Shown here in pieces: positions 9,980 through 20,959 of a stretch of DNA of 64,000 nt (the first letter of the stretch is position 1; every line of letters begins with the position of its first letter). The DNA comes from Diphasiastrum complanatum. Taxonomy: Eukaryota > Streptophyta > Lycopodiopsida > Lycopodiales > Lycopodiaceae. A model generated the notes under the pieces. That model was not told where the DNA came from. It searched no databases and saw only the letters and a list, made by a program, of their open reading frames with translations. A program made the translations under genes and the position numbers. Where the stretch lies: positions 52,660,728 through 52,724,727 of the forward strand of contig CM055098.1 in NCBI GenBank assembly GCA_029204225.1, given 5' to 3'.

Positions 9980-10130
9980 TCTACTAATTCGTTGCAGCCT
10001 TCTTGGAGCTTTTCTGCTTTTGTCGCTTCGAGCCTTTGTTGACATATAGAGCCTGAGAGGAGGAAGTAGACGATGTGTCTTGACTTCTTCGACTTTGCAT
10101 GGTTTTCAACTTCCCTTTGCTTGCTCAATT
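9980..10130 (-). pseudogene. Copia family A gag linker fragment
   Basis: In one minus frame this gives SSTSSSQALYVNKGSKRQKQ, like the Ser-rich linker before the zinc knuckle in the copia at 43700-43830. It is the part of the gag separated from 9172-9575 by the TRIM insertion. Its upper boundary with the hAT relic is not sharp. Confidence 0.55.
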
Positions 10131-10136
10131 CAACTC

Positions 10137-10557
10137 ACGCACATCGTTGCTCAATTTCAAGCACGCCCTGGGGTTGTTCGGCGAGGACCTTGCTCGCATG
10201 CGAGGTAACAGACTGCAGTCTGTATCATGGTGGGAGAGGGAGAGCTTCGGTGTTGCACAGACAGAGCTGCGGAGGCTCGCGTTCTGAGTCCTAATCCGCC
10301 AGTTCCATTCATCCAAACAATTTCCGCATTGTTTCTGTAAGGCCGCAACTCACTTAAGTGGCTGCCAATTAATGTGAGATTGTTCTGCCTGCGTGTGTGA
10401 GCAAAACTGGTCAGCATTCAGCCTTGTTCACACGAACAGGCGGAACCGCCTCACGCAGGAGCGGTGCAATGACTTGGTGTACTGCAACACGAACACCAGG
10501 GTGGTTCGACGCATAGCAGACAACATGAGGGCAGGAGGCGCGCACGCCCTACTGCAG
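10137..10557 (+). pseudogene. Second hAT transposase C-terminal relic
   Basis: Reads LGLFGEDLARMRG, then VSWWERESFG, LRRLA, and after a degraded intron DCSACVCEQNWSAFSLVH with TNRRNRLTQERCNDLVYCNT, the hAT dimerisation signature. A CAG|GTAAGT donor at 10557-10558 matches the exon end of the copy at 1-1356. The upstream intron has lost a clear acceptor. There is no AT-hook tail. Related to, but diverged from, the first copy. Confidence 0.75.
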
Positions 10558-10739
10558 GTAAGTTTCTATGCTCTATCGTTTTGCTTTCGTTTACAATTTA
10601 TTGGTGTCATGGCTAATTACAAGTGCAATTGAATGGTTAGTTAGAAATGGTTTGTTCTGTGCAAGATGATTCATGCTTTATTTCTCGTAAAAGTTAGAAA
10701 TGGTTTGTTCTTTAAAAGATGTGTCATGTTGTCTCTCAG

Positions 10740-10746
10740 TTATGGT

Positions 10747-10777
<31 letters not shown>

Positions 10778-10900
10778 AACGTGTGTGTGCGCAACTTCAA
10801 TGGATGAGTATGTGTAGACATAGTATGGATCAATGGATGTGTGTGTGCGCACAATTTCAATGGATGAATATGGGTGGGTTGTGTGTGTTTCTAAGAGAGG
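10740..10900. repeat. (GA)n tract and short GTGTGTGCGCA minisatellite
   Basis: A (GA)n stretch at about 10747-10778 is followed by two copies of a unit containing GTGTGTGCGC-A-CTTCAATGGATGA about 58 bp apart. Low-complexity DNA; the overlapping open frames are not genes. Confidence 0.7.
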
Positions 10901-11640
10901 GAAAGAGAGATATGCCTTGCTGTATTGACGCATGAATTATATCTTGAGCAGATGTAGTATGGAAATTATACATGGTGCACTTATTATTTTACACTAGCAC
11001 ATCTAGTTGTCTCTCATATCATCTGCTTGATGTCTAACCATTGAACATCTTTCTTTGTGTCAAATTTACTTTGCAAGGGCGGGAAATCTTTGCATGTGAC
11101 ATTGCTGATTGCTAAAGGCTCGAAGGGGCATGCATGCATAACATTGATCCACTTCTTTGCCTACCCTAAAAATATCCATAGATTGCCATCAACCCTAAAC
11201 CGTAACATAATCTTTACTATAGTTGCATTGTGGGACGGTTCACAGAATGGCATCAACCCTAAACCCTAAACCCTCAAGAGTGGCACGGTTCACTACAGCC
11301 ACTAAATTAAAAGCTTTCTTGCCTAACCTAACAAATGGCACTGTTAAATACAGCGACCCAAAGAAAAAACTTATTTGACTGCCCTAACAAGATTTCAAAG
11401 CATAAATTAAAGGAATATTCTATTGAGAGAGAGAGAGAGATTTCTATCGATGCATGACTTCCTTTCACGATGAAGAGAGCGCGAGCAAATGATTTAATGG
11501 CCGACAGATGTTAAGATCCACATCCATAACCAGAAGAACAACAATGCCTCAACACTACTACTAACAAGGTAAAGAAGAAAAAGGAGAACTCACATGAGGA
11601 AAAGCAAGCAGCAGTACACAAAAAGATAGCAAGAGTAGAA
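10900..11640. other. Non-coding stretch with short interstitial telomeric motif
   Basis: No gene seen. At 11255-11274 there are two and a half CCCTAAA units, the Arabidopsis-type telomere repeat, with single CCCTAAA-like units near 11160-11200. A short (GA)n lies near 11425. Confidence 0.6.
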
Positions 11641-12535
11641 CACAAAAATAGCAAGATCGAGAGTGTATTTCCTCATTGTGTGATAGGTATTGCACGATAC
11701 AATCTACAAATTCAATATCAAAGTAGCACTTGTGTTGCATACATTTAAACTGTGTATATTGGGTTTGTTTGGAACATTAGAAAATTGCCCAGAACATTCG
11801 ACGTTAAACAGGGCTTCAGGGACACTTCGTCGGTCGGGACCTGAAAACATTTGGAATTGACCAAAATGGTCCAGGAATACAGTCCACAAGTTCGTGAACC
11901 CGATACGAACCTAACGGATCCAACCTTGCTCGATTCGGGTATCGTTTGGTCAAAATGGCCCTTCAATCGGAGAGAAACGCAATTAGGTCACGCGAAATGG
12001 ACTATTTTGCAACTTTCCGTCAAATGGTCCAGTTTCTCCAAATGGGATCCGTTTCAGGTGTCGTCTGTTTCAGCTAGTGGACAACCTCGATAGGAACCTG
12101 TGGGAATAGACAGGCCGAGGAACGGACTGACGGTCAGCCCAGAACGTCCGTCCAAAGTTTGACGCGAAACATGAATCGAAAATCAGGCTATGCACCGCCG
12201 TTTATAGGCTGTTTTTTTCACCCTTTTTTGGTGAAAAATTGAGTTTTTTTTCAGTAATAACCAGCTTACAGCCAAACAACCAGGTTTTTTCGGCCAATCT
12301 GAAGCTAAATCTTCCAAACTACCTTCAATCAGTTCCTCCTTGCAGCGGATCCTGCATGCAATTTGGGGAGCCAGTTTTGTCGGCCACAGAAAGACTGAGG
12401 AGTTTTCTTGCTTTTTTTTTGGAAGTACAGACCTGAGAGAGAGCTAAGTACTCTACCTTTCGTTTTTCCAGTTTCAGTCAATCTTTCTTCTTGTTCTAGT
12501 CAAAAATCTAAGGTCTATCTTTTTCCATTCCGAAA
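11640..12535 (+). other. Probable 5' region of gypsy element 1
   Basis: No ORF of note. It precedes gypsy gag. The 3' LTR of the element (17097) has no evident copy here, so the 5' LTR is lost, diverged or from another family. About 45 bp near 12025-12070 (around AAATGGGATCCGTTTCAGGT) recur near 25790-25830. Confidence 0.4.
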
Positions 12536-13630
12536 ATGACCACTCCTCAGGGACCTGATCAACCCCCGGAGAGAGGCATCGACGAACTGGAAACAGAAGC
12601 CTTGGGGTTCAGTAAAGGAAAAGAACCTATGGAAGTGGAAGAGCAGGAGCAATTCGTCGAGGATCTCGCCGATTTGGTTACCAAGGAGCAGCATCTCCAG
12701 CTAGTAACAGAAGTGGACGAGTTGAAACTGGCTTTAGCCAATTTTTAGTCTCGTATGGAAGACTTGTTTGTCGAGCTCAAAGGTTTAATTCTGAGTTCCG
12801 CAAAAGGAAGCCTCCCTTCCACTTCTTAACTGTCCCCTTCACCACTTCCATCAGATCGGGTGAGCCCATTCGGTCTCATCCCAGTTTGCTTAAAGATTTA
12901 AAACCTCCTACTTTTAATGGGGAAGAGAAGGACAGAAACGCAGATGTTTTACATACCTTCCTCAACAAATGGAAAACATTCGTGCTCTTAAACAGACCCC
13001 TGACCATTTGCAAGCAATCGAAGCCAGCCTTTCCCTAGAACCCATGGCCTACAAGTGGTGGTTAAACCTCCAAGAGACCGGGCAGACCCCCCAGTCATGG
13101 AAGGCTTTTGAAGAGGCCTTCCTACGAGAGTTTCTACCTGAAAATGAACTTGATAGAGCCTGGGAAGCCTGGGAGAAAACAGTCATGGACAAATCCTTAG
13201 TACAGTATATCTTGCAATATCGAGAGGCCATATTAAAGATAAAAAATATGGATGACTACCAGAAAGTCAGAGGGTTTGTCCATGGGCTTCGGGATGAATA
13301 TGAAGTAGAAGTCCAGAGAAATTTGCCTACTTCTTTAGAGCAAGCTCTAAGATATGTCCAAATCTATGATGATTCAGTGGGCAGCAGGAAAGCAAAACAA
13401 CAATCTTCTTCTGAGCAACCTTCTCAGAAGGGTTTCCAATTTAAAAAGGAATTTTTAAAAAGAAAGAAAAGAGGAAAAAGTTAAAGATGATGCTCCTCAG
13501 AAATGTCCATCACTCATCCAGCCCTTGAAACCAGAGGATTTCGAGAAAGCCAAACAAGAATGTTTGTGCTTTGTGTATATGGGCAAGGGTCACACAGTCA
13601 AGCAGTGTCCCAAGGGGCCATTTATTAAAA
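12536..13630 (+). pseudogene. Gypsy element 1 gag and zinc knuckle
   Basis: Starts MTTPQGPDQPPERGIDELET with a coiled, acidic N-terminus; a stop occurs at 12746. The retrotransposon gag core follows in another frame at 12969-13484 (EPMAYKWWLNLQETGQTPQS, AFEEAFLREFLPENELDRA, YQKVRGFVHGLRDEYEVEV). A zinc knuckle at 13560-13610 reads CFVYMGKGHTVKQC with the second Cys replaced by Tyr. At least three stops or frameshifts. Confidence 0.85.
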
Positions 13631-13739
13631 AAGATAAAAAAGATAAAAAAACAAGTTCACCTTGTACAGATTATAAGCTTCCCAAGTGACTCGACAGCTT
13701 CCAAGATAAAAGTGTTTCATGAAGACCATGAACACTGTT

Positions 13740-14140
13740 GCCAATTGACCTCTACAATGTTGGGGAGACCCTTCAGCTTTGGGCCACATGATCTAGTACG
13801 TATGCATGGTAAGATTGGCAACCAGTCAGTAAGAGTCATGGTTGATGATGGGGCAACCCATAATTTTATCAACTACACCCTAGTTAAGAAACTCATACTC
13901 TCAGAGATACCTAGTCAGCATAGGTACATAGTTTCTTTAGCCAAGGGTGAAGACAAGAAAATTTGGGAAACTATGGCAAGCAACTTAAATCTTGATATTC
14001 AAGGGTACAAGATGAAATTAACTTTCAAATAATGCACCTGGATCGTACAGACCTTGTTCTCGGGAGAGACTGGCTCTACAGCTTAGGGCCTTCGCGTAAT
14101 GGTAGAGAAATCCAGTTGCAGGGGGAGCATGATGTCCCCA
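13740..14140 (+). pseudogene. Gypsy element 1 protease
   Basis: Contains MVDDGATHNFINYTLVKKL (aspartic protease active site with D-D-G where many relatives have D-S-G) and, after a stop at 14031, the flap and C-terminal motif [14 protein letters not shown]. Gypsy 2 at 39960 shares the D-D-G form. Confidence 0.8.
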
Positions 14141-14199
14141 ACAGTCCTATGGTCTGCAGTTCGAGGCTCCATCAGCTAATCGGGGATACCGACCATCAG

Positions 14200-15440
14200 G
14201 TATTCTTATGTGACCTTCAGTTTATTCCAAAAGTTTCTATTTCCAGTTCTTTACGGCTTCAGGTAAATAAATTAGAAACCTTAATGTCTAAATTTGAAGA
14301 TGTTTTTCCTGAAGATTTACCACATGGTTTACCACCTAGCAGAGATGTAGATCATGTTATAAACTTAGTACCTGGTACAGCACCTGTTTCTAAACCTCCG
14401 TATCGGGTTAGCCGAGCAGAGGATGAAGAAATTACTAGACAGTTATCAGATTATCTTGGGAAAGGCCAAAGTAGTTCCCCATGGGCATCACCAGTTCTTC
14501 TGGAGAAAAAGGAGGGGTCTATGTGTCTTTGCGTAGATTACAGAGCCCTCAATAAGGTCACCATTAAGAATAAGTACCTAGTGCCTCAGGCAAACGAGTT
14601 GTTTGATCAACTCGACAGGGCTAAGTTTTTCACCTCAGATCGGGATATCATCAGGTCCGTATAAAAGCGGAAGATGTCCTGAAAACAGCATTTAGGACTC
14701 GTCACGGTCATTTTGAGTTTAAGGTGATGCCATTTGGGCTCACCAATAGTCGTATTTTCAGATGACATCCTCGTCTACAGTAAAATGAGGAAGGAGCATC
14801 TTAAACACCTTAGAAAGGTGTTTCGACTACTTAGAAAGCATAAGCTTTATGCTAAGAAACCTAAGTGTGAATTCTTCGTTGAAGAAATAGCTTATTTGGG
14901 TCACATTATCTCAGCAGATGGGATTAAAATGGACCCCAGTAAGGTTAAAGCCATACTCAGTTGGTTGAGACCTCAAAATATTTCAGACCTACATGTCTTT
15001 CTAGGTTTGGCGGGATATTACAGACGATTTGTCAAGGAATATGCTCAGATAGCAGTCACTATGAAAAATCTTCTTAAGGAGAAGAGAAAGGAGTTCAAAT
15101 GGGAGTCCGCACAACAGGAGAGCTTTGATGCTCTCAAAACAGCCTTAGCTCCTGCACCAGTTTTAAAAGTCGTCAACCCCAATCAGCCATTTGTGGTCGA
15201 AACAGATGCCAGCGACTTTGCGGTTGGTGCTATACTAACTCAGAATGGACGACCAGCTGCACCAACTTTGAGGTCCTGACAAACTATCAAAGCCTTAGAT
15301 ACCTTTGCAATCAGCCTGAGCTCAGAGGTCGGAAAGCTCGTTGGGCTGAGTTAATGCAAGAGTTTGATATGTCTATCAGATATAGATGAGGGAAGTTCAA
15401 CACAGTAGCAGATGCCCTTAGTAGAATGCCTATGATAAAC
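14200..15440 (+). pseudogene. Gypsy element 1 reverse transcriptase and RNase H
   Basis: RT start [20 protein letters not shown], fingers [38 protein letters not shown], then frameshifts at 14660-14740. About 25-30 codons between FGLT and the active site are deleted; the active-site strand reads [11 protein letters not shown] (YxDD form altered). The thumb and connection follow (AYLGHIISADGIKMDPSKV, LGLAGYYRRFVKEYAQIA). RNase H has ETDASDFAVGAIL and ends ADALSRMP at 15430, with its middle deleted. Not functional. Confidence 0.85.
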
Positions 15441-15689
15441 GAGCTGAGTTTTACTCAGATTCGTAGTGAGTTACTTGAGTCCTGACTCCTTGAGAGGGAA
15501 GTGCCAGCATGATGCTTACTTTTCTACTATTTGGAGGTCAGTCCAAAGCAGACAGTTACAAACTTCATAACCAGTTCCAGGAGCTGGTGCCAGTTCATCC
15601 AAGTATACGGCAACTTCCGTTGAGGATGATGAGTCCAAGTATACGTCAGATGACGTTGAGGACTCAGAGCCTGTTTTACCCAAGCAAAC

Positions 15690-16603
15690 CACAATGGTTG
15701 AGGGTCAAACATCTCAAGGATTCAAATGGAAACAGTATTCCATTCAGGATGAGTACTTGCTCTATAAAGATAGAGTATGTGTCCCCAATTCAGAGGATTA
15801 CAGGCAGCAGGTCCTATATGAGTGTCATGACAGTCCTAGTGTGGGGCACCCAGGCATTCAAAAGACTTATGAGCTTCTTCAAAGGCAATTCGTCTAGCCT
15901 AGTATGCAAAAAGACGTCTAGCAGTATGTACTTAGTTACCAGAAGTGTCAGGTTAATAAAGCAAAGCGTCTAAAGGCAGGAGGGTTGTTACAGCCCTTAT
16001 ATATACCAGCTGGTAAGTGGGAAAGTATCTCCATGGATTTCATAGTAAACCTGCCTAAGACCCAAAAAAGTAATGACGTTGTTTGGGTCACAGTTGGACC
16101 ATTTGACCAAAATGGCTCACTTTATTCCAACTAAGACAACCGTTAGAGCTCCAGAGTTAGCAAGGTTGTTTATAGATGGGCTATTTAAATTATACAGTCT
16201 CCCTTCTGACATAGTCAGCGACTGGGATAGTAAGTTTCATGGAAATTTTTGGAGGGCAGTATTCCATCATCTCCATGCTAAACTAAACATGAGTACTACC
16301 GACCATCCACAGACGGATGGTCAAATGGAAAGAGTAAATCAAGTGCTGGAGGATATGCTTCGTGCATATGTCAGCAAAAAGCAGACTAATTGGGAGGAAT
16401 ATCTCTCAATATTAGAGTTCGCTTATAACAGTACCAAACATTCAGCTACGGGATACAGCCCATTCATGCTGATGTATGGTTTTCAGCCACGCTCACCCAC
16501 AGCTGTAGAGTTTAAGCATAAAAAAGTTGAAGCAGCTAGAAACTTTTTAGAAGACCTAAACCAGATGATAAAGCATGCTAAGCGTAGCATCAGGCAATCC
16601 TAG
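15690..16603 (+). pseudogene. Gypsy element 1 integrase
   Basis: The HHCC zinc domain begins around YLLYKDRVCVPNSEDYRQQV with ECHDSPSVGHPGIQKTYELL. The core has SMDFIVNLPK (first Asp), LTKMAHFIPTKTTVRAPELA, IVSDWDSKFHGNFWRAVF (second Asp) and the DHPQTDGQMERVNQVLEDML segment with the catalytic Glu. Stops at 15897 and 16073 and a frameshift near 16075 break it. Confidence 0.85.
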
Positions 16604-17085
16604 GATCGGGCCAGGCATATCCACATAGACGGGATGTGTAGTTCCCTGCTAGTGAGATAGTCTACTTACGAGTCCCAGTTGACTCTAAAACTCTCAAATC
16701 AAGAGTGTGTGCTAAATTGTCTCCTAGGTATTGTGGTCCTTCTACCATTAGTAGGAGGCTAGGCGAGGTCACCTATGAACTAGAACTCCCACGCAACAGT
16801 AAGGTTTTTCCAGTTTTTCATGTAAGTCAGTTACGAAAAGCCTTAACCAGATTTGAAAATTTGGTAGGGGACAGTGTTCTAGTTCTCCCATTGGATTCTC
16901 AGCAACTTCCACATGAACCAGAGGAGATCCTTAGTAGTAGAGAGACGCAGACCCGTCATACTCTATACCAAGAATATCTAATCAAGTGGACGAATCAGCC
17001 TGTTAAGAACACCACTTGGGAAAAGGGCAGCGTTCTTCGCAAGTTATTTCCAGACTTTGTCTTAGAGGACCAAGACGGTTCTTAA
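16604..17085 (+). pseudogene. Gypsy element 1 integrase C-end and chromodomain
   Basis: AKLSPRYCGPSTISRRLGEV and FPVFHVSQLRKAL are the SH3-like integrase end of chromoviruses. The chromodomain reads YQEYLIKWTNQPVKNTTWEK. The frame ends DFVLEDQDGS at 17085. The chromodomain is known in this clade to guide integration to heterochromatin. Confidence 0.8.
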
Positions 17086-17338
17086 GGGGGAGGGAGTGTT
17101 ACGAGCCTGTAACCAGTGCCAACGAACCCTAGAGAACACCGGAGGTCAGATACCATAGTCAGGGGCGTGTCCAGCGTACACGTCCGACAAGGCAATATAG
17201 TGTGAGTAGCGTGCCCTGGCACGAACCATGGCGGGCCTAACACAGCCCAGGGAACCTATCAACAGAATAGGGCCCCACGTTGGGTGCGGACGTGCAGTCG
17301 GCCACGTCAGTGCCACGTGGCCGAAACTTGGCATTACG
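17086..17338 (+). mobile_element. Gypsy element 1 polypurine tract and first part of its 3' LTR
   Basis: GGGGGAGGGAG precedes the LTR start TGTTACGAGCCTGTAACC at 17097. The LTR is interrupted at 17338 by the minus-strand gypsy and resumes at 22479. Confidence 0.85.
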
Positions 17339-17609
17339 AGTTATGAACGTAGCCACGGCTGATCTAGATTTAGTCTATGAAAGCATCACATAAGCAAGAC
17401 TTAACCCTAGAAAGCAGGAGAGAGAAAGCTTAAAGAGACTAAAGAAGGAGATCATATCATAAGCCAAGTAACAAATGACACAGAATCCCTACTTATAGCC
17501 AAGAGGAAGCCCTAAAAGGAAGCTTCCAGTGGCTAGGGCCAAACTGAGAGGGAAAATAGTGCGCCTCCAAGAAGGCCCCCACTCTCAGTAATATGACCAA
17601 ATAACCAAT

Positions 17610-18042
17610 TGTTACGAGCTCGTAACCAGTGCCGAACCCTAGAGAACACAGATAGCTCTGATACCAGTGTAATAGATCCTAACACTTGGCAGTAGCATGC
17701 TACCAGTCCTCACACCGAGAATATCTGGTTAAGTGGAATGATCAGCCTGTTGAGAATGCCACTTGGGAAAGAGGCAGCGTCCTTCGCAAGATTTTTCCAG
17801 ACTTTGTCTTAGAGGACCAAGACGGTTCTTAAGGGGGAGGGAGTGTTACGAGCTCGTAACCAGTGCCGAACCCTAGAGAACACAGATAGCTCTGATACCA
17901 GTGTAATAGATCCTAACACTTGGCAGTAGCATGCTACTAGTCCTCACACTGGGCTAGGAGGGGCTTACTCTATATCATGGAGTAGGCAAGGTTGGGTGGA
18001 TCAGTTAGTGTTTGCCCTACTGTGGTGTTAGGATCTATTACA
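17610..18042 (+). mobile_element. Nested gypsy deletion derivative in the 3' LTR
   Basis: 433 bp flanked by the target duplication CCAAT (17605-17609 and 18043-18047), starting TGTTACGAG and ending TATTACA. It consists of a truncated LTR (17610-17715), the end of a chromodomain ORF and polypurine tract (17716-17843; reads LVKWNDQPVENATWERGS) and a full 199-bp LTR (17844-18042). Related to gypsy 1. In the full LTR, 17902-17918 (TGTAATAGATCCTAACA) is the exact reverse complement of 18026-18042. Confidence 0.85.
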
Positions 18043-18270
18043 CCAATATAGTGAATCATAGGGGCCAAGGCCAATAATATGGTCTAAATGTCAATAATAG
18101 GGCCCAAGGCCAACCATATAGTCTAAATGTCAAATAATGAATAAAAAAGGGCCCAACGCCTGCTTATGCATAAAGTAAAGTAAATGTAAATGGACATGGC
18201 GAATGTAATGAGCCGAGTCCATAACTCTCCCCGACACAAAAATAAGACCCAACTGCCATAAAGGACTGGA

Positions 18271-19368
18271 TCAAGTAACAGCAAGCCCTGGAGGATCAAC
18301 TGGAACAGCATCTGGTGTAGTAACAACTGGAGCAACAGCTGATGTAGAGGAATCAACAAGTGCGGCAAGAGCACGAGCCTGATCCGCAAGTGACGATGTA
18401 TGATAAAAGACATCAATAGGCTCCCATGTGGCCTCCTCAACAGGACGACCATCCCACTGGACTAGGAACTGAATCTGCCGGCGGCGTCGACTATGATGCA
18501 AACGCACCTGAAGGATAGCAGCAGGTAATAAAGGAAAGAGATCCGGTGCAGTAGGAAACTCAGCATCACGAGGAGCATCATCCTCAATAGCAGCACGTAA
18601 TAAACTGACATGGAATATATCACAGGCACGTGTGGAAGCAGGAAGCTGAAGACGATATGTAACTGGACTAAGAACCTCCAATATACAATAAGGCCCATAA
18701 TAACGTGGTGCAAGCTTCTCAGTAGAAGCATGGCCCTGAATAAAATGATGACGTGCAAACCGTAGGCGTAGATATACCATATCACCAACATGAAACTCAA
18801 CATGACGTCGATGACGATCAACTGAAGCCTGATAACGCTGCTGGACCTGCTGCAAATGGGAACTGGCCTGGAGAATAAGCTCGCGAGCACCTGATAGAAA
18901 TGAAGACAGTGTCACAGGTGTATCCTCGGGAGGAAGAGGAATACCAGGTAAAAGAGGTGCATAACCATGAGATAATAAAAATGGTGCAACGCCGGTGCTG
19001 GTACTAACAGAGCTGTTATAGCTATACTCTGCCAAACATAAGTGCTGATCCCAATCCTTCCCTGAAGGAGTAACAAAATGGCGCAAATAATCCTCAAGGA
19101 TCCTGTTAAGGACCTCAGACTGCCCATCAGAAGTAGAATGATAAGCAGACCCCATAAAAAGCTATACATCCAATATACGCATAAGCTCTGTCCAGAACAA
19201 TGATGTAAACTTACTATCCCGATCAGAAAGGATAGTACGAGGAAACCCATGTAGGCGAAATATCTCTGAAAGGAACAAGCGTGCACACTGCTCTGTTGTG
19301 ATAGTACTGCGGACGGGTATGAAATGTGCCTGTTTCGTGGAAATCTGCCTGAGAATCAATATCAGCAA
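18271..19368 (-). pseudogene. Integrase and chromodomain of the minus-strand gypsy
   Basis: Starts inside the core at STKQAHFIPVRSTITTEQCA, with TILSDRDSKFTSLFWTELMR; a stop and frameshift at about 19160; then SAYHSTSDGQSEVLNRILED carrying the catalytic Glu, the C-terminal LAPRYYGPYCILEVLSPVTY and IFHVSLLRAAI, and chromodomain QIQFLVQWDGRPVEEATWEP. The end is Ala/Val/Pro-rich and closes at 18271. The integrase N-terminal zinc domain and first catalytic Asp are missing. Confidence 0.85.
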
Positions 19369-20900
19369 GTGAGTGGGTCACTGCATCATGAACAAATGTC
19401 AATGTCTGCTGAGCTAGGTCCAAAGTAACTGCTCCCAATGAAGCAAACCAATCAGCACCAAGGATAAGGTCATAGTGCTCCAGAGGAATGATATAAAGAT
19501 CTGCCTGTCCAGAAAAATCACCAATGCGGTAGGATAATCCCTGAAACATCTGAGAACTAGGAAATGAGTGAGAACTGGCAACCTCGACTGTGAGAGGCTG
19601 TGGAGCAAGAATAGGTGAAGCGCGTATCCGGCTGAGAACATAATTGCTGATAAAGGAATGACTGCTGCCGGTATCAACTAAAGCAATATACTCACGACCA
19701 GTAATGCACACACGTAGCCGAATGGAGCGAGGACCGGGGCACCCTGTCCAGGTAGCATAAGCAAGCTGAGCATGGCAAGTAGCAGGAAGTAAATCAGTAG
19801 AAGGCTCAGGAGATAGATCAGGCTCATCAGATATATGAATGTAGATATCGGACTCATCTGGGGTATTGCCCTCATGGTAGAAAACAGCATTAGAAGTAGG
19901 CAGGGGCTGGCGGCAATCACGGGCAATGTGGTCAGGACTCTTACAACGAAAGCAAAGACGCTTCTGCTGAATGTCAGCGAACTCTGCAGACGTGTAACGT
20001 TGGACAAAAGCAGGACGAGGAGGCGGAGGGCGAGGAGCGGGAGAAGTAAGAGAAGAGGTCGGGACGACAGTGGATGGGGCAGATGGGGCCGGAGATGGTA
20101 GAGGTGAAAGAGATGGACGGGGTCGGAAAAAGCGAAAGGGAGCAGGATCAGGGTACTTATGCTGTAAAGTACTAGCAAGGGACATGGCCTCAACAAGTGT
20201 GGGTGGACGGAAAGAAGAGACATCGTATCGTAGAGCACCACGAAGTCCACCAATGTAGCGAGAAATAAGCTCGGTGGGCTGAAGATCTGTAAAGAGGTAG
20301 GAAAGGTCCATAAACTGATCTGTATAGGAAGAAAGATCACCAGTCTGAGTAAGACTACGGAATATATCACGCTGGCGGCTCAGCCACTGAGGGTCAATCA
20401 TAGCATGACGAAGATCACGACGAAAGGTAGGCCATAACTGGAGACCGTCCCGATCAGGGTCAAGTCAGTAGACCCGCCACCAAGTGGCAGCACGTCCATC
20501 TAAATGTAAGGCGGCTAACTGGATCTTCTGAGGATCAATCTTAGGGTAAATCTGAAAATAAGTATCAAGCTTTGCAAACTAATTCTCTAACAAGTTCCCG
20601 TCAGAGGAACCAGAATAGGTGGCAAGCTATACCCGATCACGAAAATCTCGAGCAAAATGTGGCTCAGGAGCTAGATGTCGTGGAAAATGTGACTCAGGAG
20701 CTGTAGGACCTGGAAAACCGGGTGGTGGGTTAGGTGGAAAATGAGGCCCACCGCCAAAGGAAGTAGACGAGGATGGAAGTCCAAATGGAGACCCAAATGA
20801 TGAATGAACAGGGGCTTTGCCAGGTCCATGTGGCTGTAAGGAATCAATACTGCATAGTGGCAAAGCCGATCTGTAGAGTGGTAAAACCGGTCATCATTTG
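19345..20900 (-). pseudogene. Gag-protease of the minus-strand gypsy
   Basis: N-terminal Pro/Gly-rich part (20863-20627), a stop at about 20627 and others up to 20402, then a long open frame 20401-19223: gag core (LAALHLDGRAATWWRVY upstream; LSRQRDIFRSLTQTGDLSSY), a Pro-rich linker, zinc knuckle CFRCKSPDHIARDC, protease active site ALVDTGSSHSFISNYVLSRI and DLILGADWFASLGAVTLDLA. Just past the protease, near 19345, it joins integrase sequence in another frame. Protease and zinc knuckle look intact. Confidence 0.85.
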
Positions 20901-20959
20901 GTCGAAACGACTACTGAGGAGAGTAAGAGAGTCACGCATATCAGCAAATTGTTCATCTA

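Noticed and set aside
18462-20370. Long Leu/Ile/Val-rich minus-strand ORFs (membrane-protein-like)
   Set aside because: Shadow frames of the gypsy gag-protease and integrase ORFs.
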